Program-made: the position numbers and the translations under genes
In this document: positions 32,883-41,170 of the stretch, in pieces
Layout of the letters: the number at the start of each line of letters is the position of its first letter
How positions within the stretch are numbered: position 1 is the first letter of the stretch
The notes under the pieces: generated by a model
What the model was told of the DNA's origin: nothing
Database searches by the model: none
What the model saw: only the letters and a program-made list of their open reading frames with translations
Assembly (NCBI RefSeq): GCF_011022235.1
Contig: NZ_JAAIYP010000034.1
Location: 124,001-188,000, forward strand
Origin: Magnetospirillum aberrantis SpK
GTDB taxonomy: Bacteria > Pseudomonadota > Alphaproteobacteria > Rhodospirillales > Magnetospirillaceae
DNA length: 64,000 nucleotides
Direction of reading: 5' to 3'

Positions 32883-33614
32883 TCAGGCTGGGGGCGGGAG
32901 CCAGGTTGTGCCTGTAGCGTCGAGGTTTCGCTTGATAGCCGGTTTGTCCGTCTGGCGCAACTGCCCGGCATCTGACCTCGAAAGTAACGCCGGGGCAGGG
33001 GCGAAGGAAGGGGCCGGAGGCGAGGCGAGGGCGAGGCTGGGCGTTTGTCGATCGGAATGGGTGAATACGGCCGCGTGCCCTTGGGAAGGGGAAAGCGGCG
33101 CGAGGGTTGTGTCTTCCACACTTTCGATAATGATCTCGACCTTGCGGTCGGCAGCGGATTTGACGCCTGTGCGGCGCTTGCCGGTACTCGGCGCCTCGCC
33201 AAGGCCGATGACGTCAAACCGTTCTCCGTGCAGGCCCAGTTTGTTCAACTGGTCCGCCACCGCGTGGGCGCGCTTTTCGGACAGGCGCTGGTTGTACGAC
33301 AGCCGGCCACTGGAATCGGCATGGCCGATCACACGGATGGACCGCAATCGTGTTCCACGCGTTTCCTGGGCGATCCCATAGAGGACCTGCATGGCCGAGG
33401 CCCGAATCTCGGCGTTGTCCGAATCGAAATACACCACGACTGAATGCGTGGTCGACAATGGAAGCGCTGGCGGCGCCGTAACTGGTGCGGCCTGTGTTTC
33501 CACGGAGATTGGTTCGGCAACAGCGTGTGCCGCCACCGTCCCCTGGGACGACGCGCAAGCGGGCAGGGTGGCGAGCCCCGCCAGAAACAGCACTGAGCGA
33601 ACAAGCTTCTTCAC
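32883..33614 (-). CDS. OmpA-family lipoprotein
   Basis: A 243-aa lipoprotein with signal peptide and lipobox (LATLPAC). An OmpA-like peptidoglycan-binding domain spans about residues 55-170 (VVVYFDSDNAEI, VIGHADSSG, NQRLSEKRAHAV). A Pro/Ala/Ser-rich tail of about 70 residues follows. It anchors outer membrane to cell wall, or is part of an envelope machine. The start is a GTG at 33614. The tRNA-Ser gene began 11 nt after its stop before the island inserted there. Confidence 0.85.
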   Translation of the reverse strand: MKKLVRSVLFLAGLATLPACASSQGTVAAHAVAEPISVETQAAPVTAPPALPLSTTHSVVVYFDSDNAEIRASAMQVLYGIAQETRGTRLRSIRVIGHADSSGRLSYNQRLSEKRAHAVADQLNKLGLHGERFDVIGLGEAPSTGKRRTGVKSAADRKVEIIIESVEDTTLAPLSPSQGHAAVFTHSDRQTPSLALASPPAPSFAPAPALLSRSDAGQLRQTDKPAIKRNLDATGTTWLPPPA

Positions 33615-33900
33615 GGGATGCGCGTTTGTCGATTGAAGGAACGGGAAAAGTTAAAATCGAAAGATCGGACAATGTCCACAGAATTGTTCTGGCGGTCGTC
33701 CGCCTACTTCTCGCCAATGCTTGGTGGTCGCGTCGGATATGCCAGGGAAAACAATCTTCAACTTAATAAAAAACATCATGTTCAGTGATAAAAATGAGTA
33801 CTATCAATTAGTTGTGTGCATTTCATAAACCATCGCCTTCTTAATCCAATATAGAAGGGAACGAAGCGGGATATGGAACGGACGGGTGGTTTGGGCTAGA

Positions 33901-34455
33901 ATGCCCAACATCATGGTCAGCCTTCCTCAGCAACCGGAATCCAACTTCTCGCGCGCCGTCTTCAAGGTGATCCGCCCCCACATTCCCCGTGAGCGGTGGC
34001 CGGTGGATGCGGTGTTGGCGCGGTTCGAGGGGGGGGGGGACGGTTTATGGCTGAATGCGGATTTTGACAGCTTTTCCGGCCCTTACGCGGCCGTTGCTCG
34101 TCAATTGGTCCGTGAGGCGGGGGTCGATCTGGTATTGAAATCGCCGCTGGCTTCGGCCGCCGCCGCCGTGGTTCGGACGAAGCGATGGCGTGACGTGGGG
34201 CTTTACGCTTTCTTGCCGCTGATGTTCGCCATACCGTTGATGGCTGTGCTGAGCGACACCGCCATGCGTTTCGCGGTGTTTTTCTTTTGTTTGGACACGG
34301 CGTCGCTGATCGCCTTTCAAGCGATTTTAGTGCGGAAACGGGCTCTTTTGGCCACAGAGCGCTTTATTGCCTACATCCCCGCCCCAGGATTGAAGATCCA
34401 CCTGGGGGGAAAGTCCGACCGGTCGTCCTCGATCGACCTGATGCCCGAGGTCTGA
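33901..34455 (+). CDS. Hypothetical membrane protein
   Basis: A 184-aa protein I do not recognise. Residues 1-95 are soluble and basic; two hydrophobic segments follow (YAFLPLMFAIPLMAVL, about 105-120, and MRFAVFFFCLDTASLIAFQAIL, about 125-146), then a cytoplasmic tail with KIHLGGKS. It probably has one membrane hairpin. The ATG at 33901 was taken over a GTG at 33886 and an ATG at 33913; none has a strong ribosome site. An AT-rich region precedes it. Confidence 0.5.
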   Translation: MPNIMVSLPQQPESNFSRAVFKVIRPHIPRERWPVDAVLARFEGGGDGLWLNADFDSFSGPYAAVARQLVREAGVDLVLKSPLASAAAAVVRTKRWRDVGLYAFLPLMFAIPLMAVLSDTAMRFAVFFFCLDTASLIAFQAILVRKRALLATERFIAYIPAPGLKIHLGGKSDRSSSIDLMPEV

Positions 34456-34486
34456 GGGAGGCCCCTCGGACCTCGGGGAAACTCGC

Positions 34487-35116
34487 TCAGACAGATTGGA
34501 ATGTGTTGGTGATGGGATCAAGGCGGAACAATTCGCCGGATTCCAGGTCGAAGAACCAGCCGTGCAACATCAGTCGCCCCTGTTCGACCCGTTCACGCAC
34601 CCACGGGAAGGTCATCAGGTTGGCCAGGGAAATGGCCACCGTTTCCTGTTCGCACATGCGCCGGGCCGCGTCGATGGGCTGTCCGGCCGAAAGCGTCAGG
34701 GCCAGGGCACGGTCGCGCGCCGAGCGGGCGATATGCATCCATCCTTGGATGAAGTCCGTGTTGTCGGTTTCCCCGTTGCCTTCGATCAGCGCACGCACGC
34801 CGCCGCAACGGGCATGGCCCAACACCACGACATGTTCGACGTCAAGGCCACGGATGGCGAATTCCACAGCCGCCGAGGTACCGTGGTGGCCGGCATCCGG
34901 GGCGTAAGGGGGAACAAGGTTGGCGACGTTGCGCAGGACGAACATCTCGCCTGGCTGAGCGTCGAAAATGATGGCCGGATCGACACGCGAGTCGCAGCAA
35001 CCAATCAACAATACTTTTGGTGTCTGTCCGCGCGAGGCCAGAGCCTCGAACAGGCGGCGATGCTCCTCGAAGAACCGCGAACGAAAACGCTTGAACCCAT
35101 CGATGAGCGTATCCAT
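34487..35116 (-). CDS. Beta-class carbonic anhydrase
   Basis: A 209-aa beta-carbonic anhydrase that interconverts CO2 and bicarbonate using zinc. The ligands are visible: GCCDSRVDP (Cys with the Asp-Arg dyad) and GHARCGG (His and Cys). There is no signal peptide, so it is cytoplasmic and likely supplies bicarbonate for carboxylation reactions. The ATG at 35116 is the natural start. It is divergent from the YdcF-like gene. Confidence 0.94.
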   Translation of the reverse strand: MDTLIDGFKRFRSRFFEEHRRLFEALASRGQTPKVLLIGCCDSRVDPAIIFDAQPGEMFVLRNVANLVPPYAPDAGHHGTSAAVEFAIRGLDVEHVVVLGHARCGGVRALIEGNGETDNTDFIQGWMHIARSARDRALALTLSAGQPIDAARRMCEQETVAISLANLMTFPWVRERVEQGRLMLHGWFFDLESGELFRLDPITNTFQSV

Positions 35117-35227
35117 CGTGCCTCCGTCTTACGTAAGATCGCAGCCCCTTTATCACGAACCGGGCCGGTACGCACTAGGCAACACGGGACGACACCCGCC
35201 ATTCCGGCACCGAGGAACACAAGATCC

Positions 35228-36016
35228 ATGTTCACCGTCATGAAAATCGCCGAGATGGCGCTGGCGCCATTTAACATGGTGCTTTTCCTGGTCTTGTTGG
35301 CCTTGTTGGCCCTTTGGTTGCGGCGCTGGCGGTTGGGGCGGAGGCTACTTGGGGCGGCGTTGGCGCTGGTCCTTATCATTTGGTTGCCGCCATGGACGGT
35401 TTGGTTCCTGGCGCCCCTGGAAAACCGCTTTCCGGCACCGGACCCGTTGCCTGACCATGTGGACGGTGTGGTTGTCCTGGGGGGCGCCATCGACCCTATG
35501 TTGTCGGTGGAACGAGGCCAGCCGAACCTTAACGGCGCGGCGGAACGGGTTTTGGCGATGGCCGAATTGGCACGCCGCTTCCCCGACGCCAAGATCGTGT
35601 TCTCCGGCGGCTCGGGCAGCATTTCCCGCCAAGACATCAAGGAAGCGCCGGTGGTGCGCGCGGTCATGGCAAGCCTGGGGATCGGCGGCCCCCGGATCGT
35701 GTACGAGGAACAGTCGCGGAACACTTGGGAAAACGCTGTTTTTTCGCGCGCCGTGGCTTTCCCCAATGCCGGCGAAACCTGGTTGTTGGTTACGTCGGCT
35801 TTGCACATGCCCCGTTCTGTCGGTGCTTTTCGGGCGGCCGGCTGGCGGGTCGTTCCTTATCCGGTGGATTATCTGACCTCGCCGCATGATGGCGATGGAT
35901 GGGGCGGCGACTTTGGCACCAAGGCCGGTGCCCTGCGGACGGCGATGCATGAATGGGGGGGGCTGGCCTACTACCATTTGCGCGGTTGGAGCGAGAATTG
36001 GTATCCCGCCCCCTGA
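35228..36016 (+). CDS. YdcF/DUF218 family protein
   Basis: A 262-aa protein with an N-terminal membrane part of two helices (FNMVLFLVLLALLALWL and LLGAALALVLIIWLP, about residues 15-62). A DUF218 Rossmann-like domain follows (VDGVVVLGGAI, FSGGSG, SRNTWENAV, VTSALHMPRSVGAF). Related proteins such as ElyC affect envelope polysaccharide metabolism; the exact role is not proven. The same frame stays open for 244 codons upstream, but the ATG at 35228 starts the membrane domain, so that extension is rejected. Confidence 0.85.
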   Translation: MFTVMKIAEMALAPFNMVLFLVLLALLALWLRRWRLGRRLLGAALALVLIIWLPPWTVWFLAPLENRFPAPDPLPDHVDGVVVLGGAIDPMLSVERGQPNLNGAAERVLAMAELARRFPDAKIVFSGGSGSISRQDIKEAPVVRAVMASLGIGGPRIVYEEQSRNTWENAVFSRAVAFPNAGETWLLVTSALHMPRSVGAFRAAGWRVVPYPVDYLTSPHDGDGWGGDFGTKAGALRTAMHEWGGLAYYHLRGWSENWYPAP

Positions 36017-36099
36017 CGCCATCCCGCATATGGTTGCCCAGGGCGCCTGGGATGTGGCAGGGTGCGGCCATCCGGCTGTTCTGGACGACGGGAGAAAAC

Positions 36100-37101
36100 A
36101 TGCTCAAGGCACGCACGATCCGCGGAATTTTGGTGGGCGGGGCAGCCTTCGCCATGCAGGCCTCGGCAGGCCTTGCCCATGCCCAGGACGCGACGCCGAA
36201 ACCTGATTTCCAGACGTTCCTGCGCGGGGTCGAAGCCGACGCCGTGGCGCGCGGCATTCGCCCGCAAACCGCCGCCGAGGCGCTAACCGGCGTCGAGCAC
36301 ATCGACCGGGTCATCGAACTGGACCGCAAGCAGCCCGAGTTCACCTTCACCCTTCAGGATTATCTGGCACGGGTGGTGAGCAAGCAGAAAGTCGAGAAAG
36401 GCCGCCGGATGATGGCGGAAAACCGGGCGCTGCTGACCGCGATCGGCAAGAAGTACGGCGTCCAGCCCAAATACGTGGTGGCCCTTTGGGGGATCGAAAC
36501 CGATTACGGTCGGGTTACCGGCGGTTATTCGGTGGTGTCGGCACTGGCGACTTTGGCCTATGACGGTCGTCGCTCGTCCTATTTTCGGGGTGAGTTGATG
36601 AACGCTCTCAGCGTCATCGACGGAGGGCACATCACCGCCCAATCCATGCGCGGATCGTGGGCCGGCGCCATGGGGCAATGCCAGTTCATGCCATCTTCTT
36701 TTCTCAAGTTCGCCGAGGATTGGGACGGCGACGGCCGCCGCGACATTTGGGGCACACGGGCCGACGTCCTGGCCTCGGCCGCCAACTATTTGGCTCAAAG
36801 CGGCTGGAAGGGGAACGAGACCTGGGGGCGGCCGGTCAAGCTTCCCGGCAATTTTTCGCCCCGTCTGATTGGGTTGGACCAGAAACAGGCGGTGACGGAA
36901 TGGGGTAGGCTGGGCGTCAGGGCCATCAACGGCAAGCCGTTGCCGAAAAGCTCTGTGGAGGGATCGATTATTCGTCCCGACAACGGCGGTGGCGCTGCGT
37001 TCCTGGTTTACGACAATTTCCGCACCACCATGAAATGGAACCGTTCGACCTCTTTCGCCTTGGCCGTCGGCCATCTTGCAGAGAAGATCGGCGGCAAGTA
37101 A
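36100..37101 (+). CDS. Lytic murein transglycosylase, MltB family
   Basis: A 333-aa periplasmic enzyme that cleaves peptidoglycan between MurNAc and GlcNAc, giving 1,6-anhydro ends. A signal peptide (GGAAFAMQASAGLAHAQ) is followed by the MltB fold with catalytic Glu in WGIETDYG (about residue 131), SYFRGELM, and SWAGAMGQCQFMPSS. No lipobox is seen, so it is probably soluble. The ATG at 36100 has GGGAG upstream. It precedes RlpA, another peptidoglycan enzyme, by 39 nt, forming a cell-wall cluster. Confidence 0.9.
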   Translation: MLKARTIRGILVGGAAFAMQASAGLAHAQDATPKPDFQTFLRGVEADAVARGIRPQTAAEALTGVEHIDRVIELDRKQPEFTFTLQDYLARVVSKQKVEKGRRMMAENRALLTAIGKKYGVQPKYVVALWGIETDYGRVTGGYSVVSALATLAYDGRRSSYFRGELMNALSVIDGGHITAQSMRGSWAGAMGQCQFMPSSFLKFAEDWDGDGRRDIWGTRADVLASAANYLAQSGWKGNETWGRPVKLPGNFSPRLIGLDQKQAVTEWGRLGVRAINGKPLPKSSVEGSIIRPDNGGGAAFLVYDNFRTTMKWNRSTSFALAVGHLAEKIGGK

Positions 37102-37140
37102 TCTACAAAATATCTGGCTGAAGACCGAGGGGGACACCAC

Positions 37141-38112
37141 ATGATGCGGAGCTTTCCGCGCGGCGGCCGCGTTGCGGCGCTATTGCTGACGACGGCGCTG
37201 CTGTCGGGCTGCGCCGAGGTCAACCTGTTCGGTCACATGGCCAAGACCGCAACCTCAGGCGATGAGCCGCCGGCCGCCACTGGCGCCGCGCCCACATACA
37301 AGGTCGGCAAGCCCTATCAGGTGCGAGGGGTGTGGTACTATCCCCGTGAGGATTTCGACTACGACGAAACGGGCATCGCCTCATGGTACGGTCCCAATTT
37401 TCACGCCAAGATGACCGCCAACGGCGAAACCTTCGACCAGGAAGCGGTGAGCGCCGCGCACAAGACCTTGCCCATGCCGTCGGTGGTGCGGGTGACCAAT
37501 CTTGAAAATGGTCGTTCGCTGATCGTCAGGGTCAACGACCGCGGGCCCTTCGTCAACGGCCGCATCATCGACCTGTCGCGCCGCGCCGCCGAATTGCTGG
37601 GCATGGAAGGCCAGGGGACGGCGAAGGTCCGCGTGCAGATCATGACAGAGGAAAGCCGGGTTCTGGCCGGCAAGGTGCGCCCCAGCAGCAACGAACCGCA
37701 GGTTGCCGCCGCCCCGCGTGAGGCGGTTACCGCCGAAACCTTGCCGCCGTTGGGCAGTGCCGAGCCATCCCGGCCTGTTCAAACCGCCTCCAAACAAGGA
37801 GCCGCTCCGCGCGCCACCACCGCTGCCGAAGCGGTCGAACGCGAACTGGCTGCCCAGCAGGTGGAGAACCAACCGGTTCGATCAACCGGTATCTTCGTTC
37901 AGGTGGGCGCCTTCAGCCGACACGATAACGCGCTTCGTCTCCAAGCGCGGATGTCGGCGGTGGGGCACCCGCAAATTCAGCCGGCCACCGTTCGCGGGCA
38001 AACCGTCTACCGTGTCCGTTTTGGCCCCATCGCAAGTGTCGAGGAAGCGGATCGCCTGTTGGATTCGGTGATCGCGGCCGGACAACAGGACGCCAAGGTG
38101 GTGGTGGACTGA
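37141..38112 (+). CDS. rlpA: Septal ring lytic transglycosylase RlpA
   Basis: A 323-aa lipoprotein: signal peptide with lipobox LLSGC (Cys about residue 24), the double-psi beta-barrel of RlpA (about 77-170, with GIASWYGPNFHAKMTANGE and NDRGPFVNGRIIDLS), a low-complexity linker, and a C-terminal SPOR domain (about 250-323, IFVQVGAFSRHDNA). RlpA cleaves glycan strands lacking stem peptides at the division septum, and SPOR binds such strands. It lies between the MltB-like and carboxypeptidase genes. Confidence 0.92.
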   Translation: MMRSFPRGGRVAALLLTTALLSGCAEVNLFGHMAKTATSGDEPPAATGAAPTYKVGKPYQVRGVWYYPREDFDYDETGIASWYGPNFHAKMTANGETFDQEAVSAAHKTLPMPSVVRVTNLENGRSLIVRVNDRGPFVNGRIIDLSRRAAELLGMEGQGTAKVRVQIMTEESRVLAGKVRPSSNEPQVAAAPREAVTAETLPPLGSAEPSRPVQTASKQGAAPRATTAAEAVERELAAQQVENQPVRSTGIFVQVGAFSRHDNALRLQARMSAVGHPQIQPATVRGQTVYRVRFGPIASVEEADRLLDSVIAAGQQDAKVVVD

Positions 38113-38209
38113 TCCTGGCCGAATGGGCGGCTTGCCCTCTTTCCGACGCATTTGCGGCTTAGGGCTGTACCCTTCCGTTCGAGTGTCCTGTTTCGAGGTA
38201 TCCGTGGCG

Positions 38210-39373
38210 ATGACGCATATTTCTTTCCGCCGGCCGCTGTTGGCGGCCTTCGCTCTTCTGACTTTGGGCGCGGGGCACCCCGCCCTGGCCGATTCCATCG
38301 AAACTTCGGCCCGTCAGGCCATCATGGTGGATTACAAGACCGGAACGGTCCTGATGGAGAAGAGCGCGGACGAGCTGATGGTGCCCTCGTCCATGACCAA
38401 GCTGATGACCGCCTATATGGTGTTCGAAAAGCTGAAGGAAGGGAGTTGGAAGCTCTCGGATCGCCTTCCGGTGTCCGAGACGGTTTGGCGCAAGCACGTC
38501 AAATCGGGGGGATCGCTGATGTTCCTGCCGGTCAACGCCACGCCGACCGTCGAGGAACTGATCCACGGCGTCATCATTCAATCGGGTAACGACGCCTGTT
38601 CTGTGCTGGCCGAAGCTTATGCCGGCAGCGAGGAGGCCTTCGCCGAGGAGGAAACCCGCCGCGCACACCAGTTCGGCATGAAGAACACCACCTTCCGTAA
38701 TGCCTCTGGCTTGCCCGAACCGGATCATCTGACCACCGCCCGCGACCTGTCCATTCTGGCGCGCCATCTGATCAACGATTTTCCCGAATATTTCCCCATC
38801 TATTCCAAGCGCGAGTTCACCTATAACGGCATCCGCCAGGGCAACCGCAACCCGTTGCTTTATGCGGTCTCCGGCGCCGACGGCCTTAAGACCGGGCATA
38901 CCGAGGCGGCAGGTTACGGCTTGGTCGGCACCGTCAAACGCGGCGAACGCCGGGTGATCATGGTCATCAACGGCCTGAAAAGCATCAAGGAGCGCGCCGA
39001 GGAAAGCGCCCGGCTGATCGAATGGGCGTTCCGCGAGTTCGACAATTACACCTTGTTCAAGAGCGGCGACATGGTTTCCGACGCCGAGGTGTGGCTGGGG
39101 TCCGCGGCCAGCGTGCCGCTGGTCGCCGGTGAAACACTGGAAGTCACCATGCCGCGCAAGGCGCGCCGCGACATGAAGGTGACCGCCGTCTACACCGGCC
39201 CCATTCCGGCTCCGATCAAGAAGGGACAGCAGGTCGGCAAGCTGGTGATCACCGCTCCCAACGTCCAGACGGTGGAATTGCCGCTGCTGGCGGGTACCGA
39301 CGTGGAAAAGCTGGGCTTCGTCGGACGCATCACCGCCGCCCTCAAGGCCATCTTGTGGGGGGCGAAGGGCTGA
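38210..39373 (+). CDS. D-alanyl-D-alanine carboxypeptidase (PBP5/6 type)
   Basis: A 387-aa penicillin-binding protein that removes the terminal D-Ala from peptidoglycan stem peptides. It has a signal peptide, then the catalytic triad motifs SSMTK (SxxK, about residue 63), SGN, and KTG in LKTGHTEAA. The C-terminal beta domain (about 280-360) and a final amphipathic membrane-binding helix complete the DacA/DacC layout. The ATG at 38210 is used; a GTG two codons upstream (38204) has the better-spaced GAGG. It is followed by tmk after two bases. Confidence 0.92.
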   Translation: MTHISFRRPLLAAFALLTLGAGHPALADSIETSARQAIMVDYKTGTVLMEKSADELMVPSSMTKLMTAYMVFEKLKEGSWKLSDRLPVSETVWRKHVKSGGSLMFLPVNATPTVEELIHGVIIQSGNDACSVLAEAYAGSEEAFAEEETRRAHQFGMKNTTFRNASGLPEPDHLTTARDLSILARHLINDFPEYFPIYSKREFTYNGIRQGNRNPLLYAVSGADGLKTGHTEAAGYGLVGTVKRGERRVIMVINGLKSIKERAEESARLIEWAFREFDNYTLFKSGDMVSDAEVWLGSAASVPLVAGETLEVTMPRKARRDMKVTAVYTGPIPAPIKKGQQVGKLVITAPNVQTVELPLLAGTDVEKLGFVGRITAALKAILWGAKG

Positions 39374-39374
39374 C

Positions 39375-40019
39375 ATGACGCAGGGCGGCCAGTTCATCAC
39401 CTTCGAAGGCGGCGAAGGCGCAGGCAAGTCGACCCAGGTGAGGTTGCTGGCCGACGCCTTGGAACGCGCCGGAATCGAAGTGGTGAGCACCCGCGAACCG
39501 GGCGGGTCGGCAGGAGCGGAGGCGATCCGCTCCTTGTTGGTGACCGGTGCCGTGGACCGTTGGGACGCCCATACCGAGGCGTTGCTGCATACCGCCGCCC
39601 GCCGCGATCATCTGGCCCGCACTGTCTGGCCGGCGCTTGACCGCGGGGCATGGGTGGTTTGCGACCGCTTCGCCGATTCGACCTTGGCCTATCAGGGCTA
39701 TGGCCACGGCCTGTCCAAGGATTTCATCACCGGTTTGACCCGACTGGCCGTCGGGGACTTCAAGCCCGACCTGACCTTCGTCCTTGACCTGACGGTGGAG
39801 GAGGGGCTTCGGCGGGCCGGTGGCCGGGGTGGGGCCGAGGACCGTTACGAACGCATGGGCACCGCCTTCCATGAACGCCTGCGTCAGGGCTTCTTGGAAA
39901 TCGCCCGCAACGAACCGGACCGCTGTGCGGTGATTGACGCCAGCCTTGCCCCCGAGGAGGTGCACCAGACGGTGATGCGGGCGGTCAAGGGCCGTTTGCT
40001 TGGTTTCTGCGTTCCATGA
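39375..40019 (+). CDS. tmk: Thymidylate kinase
   Basis: A 214-aa cytoplasmic kinase that phosphorylates dTMP to dTDP. It shows FEGGEGAGKSTQ (P-loop), TREPGGS, VCDRFADSTLAYQGYG (DRF motif) and the lid region RAGGRGGAEDRYE. It starts two bases after the carboxypeptidase stop, and its own stop overlaps holB by four bases, a common tmk-holB arrangement. Confidence 0.95.
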   Translation: MTQGGQFITFEGGEGAGKSTQVRLLADALERAGIEVVSTREPGGSAGAEAIRSLLVTGAVDRWDAHTEALLHTAARRDHLARTVWPALDRGAWVVCDRFADSTLAYQGYGHGLSKDFITGLTRLAVGDFKPDLTFVLDLTVEEGLRRAGGRGGAEDRYERMGTAFHERLRQGFLEIARNEPDRCAVIDASLAPEEVHQTVMRAVKGRLLGFCVP

Positions 40020-41101
40020 CGCAAGCCCTTGATCCGCGAGACAATCCTGACCTGATCGGCCATGCCGAGGCTGAGCGCGCGTTCCTGGATGCCTGGAAGT
40101 CCGGTCGCTTGGCCCATGCCTGGCTGTTGTCGGGACCGAAAGGCATCGGCAAGGCGACCTTGGCCTATCGCATCGCCCGCTTCGTGCTGAGTGGCGGTGG
40201 CGAGGGGGGCGGCGGTCTGTTCGGCGGCGGACCGGAGAGTCTGGCGCTATCGCCCGACCATCCGGTATTTCGTCGGGTTTCGGCGAGCGGTCACGCCGAC
40301 CTCAAGGTGGTGGAGCGCGGCTGGTCCGACGACAAGAAAACCAAGCTGCGAACCGAGATCGTCATCGACGATGTGCGTGGCATCGGCGGTTTCATGGCCC
40401 TGACCCCGGCCGAAGGTGGCTGGCGGGTGGTGATCATCGACGCCGCCGACGACATGAACCGCAACGCGGCCAACGCAGTTCTAAAAGTGCTTGAGGAACC
40501 GCCGCGTAACGCTTTGATGTTGCTTGTTTCACATAGTCCTGGCCGGTTGCTTCCAACGATTCGGTCGCGTTGTCGCCGGCTGGCGCTCAAACCCTTGCCG
40601 GAACCCAGTGTGGTGCAATTGCTGGCCAGCCACCGACCGGACCTCGGTCCCGAAGACGTGGCTGCCCTGGCCCACCTGGGCGAAGGCAGTATCGGCAAAG
40701 CCGCGAACCTGGCGGCCGAGGGTGGGCTGGACCTGTACCGCGAACTGGTCGGCCTGTTGTCGGCGTTGCCCCGTCTCGACGTACCGGCCTTGCATGCCTT
40801 CGCTGATCGTGTCGCACGCCCCGACGCCGAGGCGGCATGGCGCACGGTGACCGAGTTGCTGGGCTGGTGGCTGGCTCGCCTGATCAGGGCCGGCGGCCGC
40901 CAGGGCCGGGGGATGAGCGAGGTGGTGGCAGGCGAGAGCGCCCTGATGGGGCGTCTGTTGTCCGCCGCCGACCTTGAACGCTGGCTTGAGGTGTGGGAAA
41001 AGGTCACCGCCCTTTTTGCCCGCACCGACGCGGTCAATCTGGACCGCAAGCAAGCCATGCTGACGGCCTTTCTGGCCATCGAGCGGTTGGCGCGAGGCTG
41101 A
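40016..41101 (+). CDS. holB: DNA polymerase III delta-prime subunit
   Basis: A 361-aa clamp-loader subunit that, with DnaX and HolA, opens the sliding clamp. It has the AAA+ elements LLSGPKGIGKATLAYRIA (P-loop-like) and VVIIDAADDMNRNAANAVLKVLEEPP, followed by LLVSHSPGRLLPTIRSRC (sensor/SRC-like Arg). The start overlaps tmk (ATGA). It is part of the tmk-holB-metG-tatD-MBL replication/translation operon. Confidence 0.93.
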   Translation: MTQALDPRDNPDLIGHAEAERAFLDAWKSGRLAHAWLLSGPKGIGKATLAYRIARFVLSGGGEGGGGLFGGGPESLALSPDHPVFRRVSASGHADLKVVERGWSDDKKTKLRTEIVIDDVRGIGGFMALTPAEGGWRVVIIDAADDMNRNAANAVLKVLEEPPRNALMLLVSHSPGRLLPTIRSRCRRLALKPLPEPSVVQLLASHRPDLGPEDVAALAHLGEGSIGKAANLAAEGGLDLYRELVGLLSALPRLDVPALHAFADRVARPDAEAAWRTVTELLGWWLARLIRAGGRQGRGMSEVVAGESALMGRLLSAADLERWLEVWEKVTALFARTDAVNLDRKQAMLTAFLAIERLARG

Positions 41102-41170
41102 AACGGCACGCGGCTGGCGCGGGCCTGAGCCCAAAGCCGCCACAGAGCACACGTTTTCGAGGAGATGACC

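Noticed and set aside
34496-35227. In-frame upstream extension of the YdcF-like gene
   Set aside because: It runs antisense to the carbonic anhydrase and has no membrane or domain signal; the ATG at 35228 begins the real protein.
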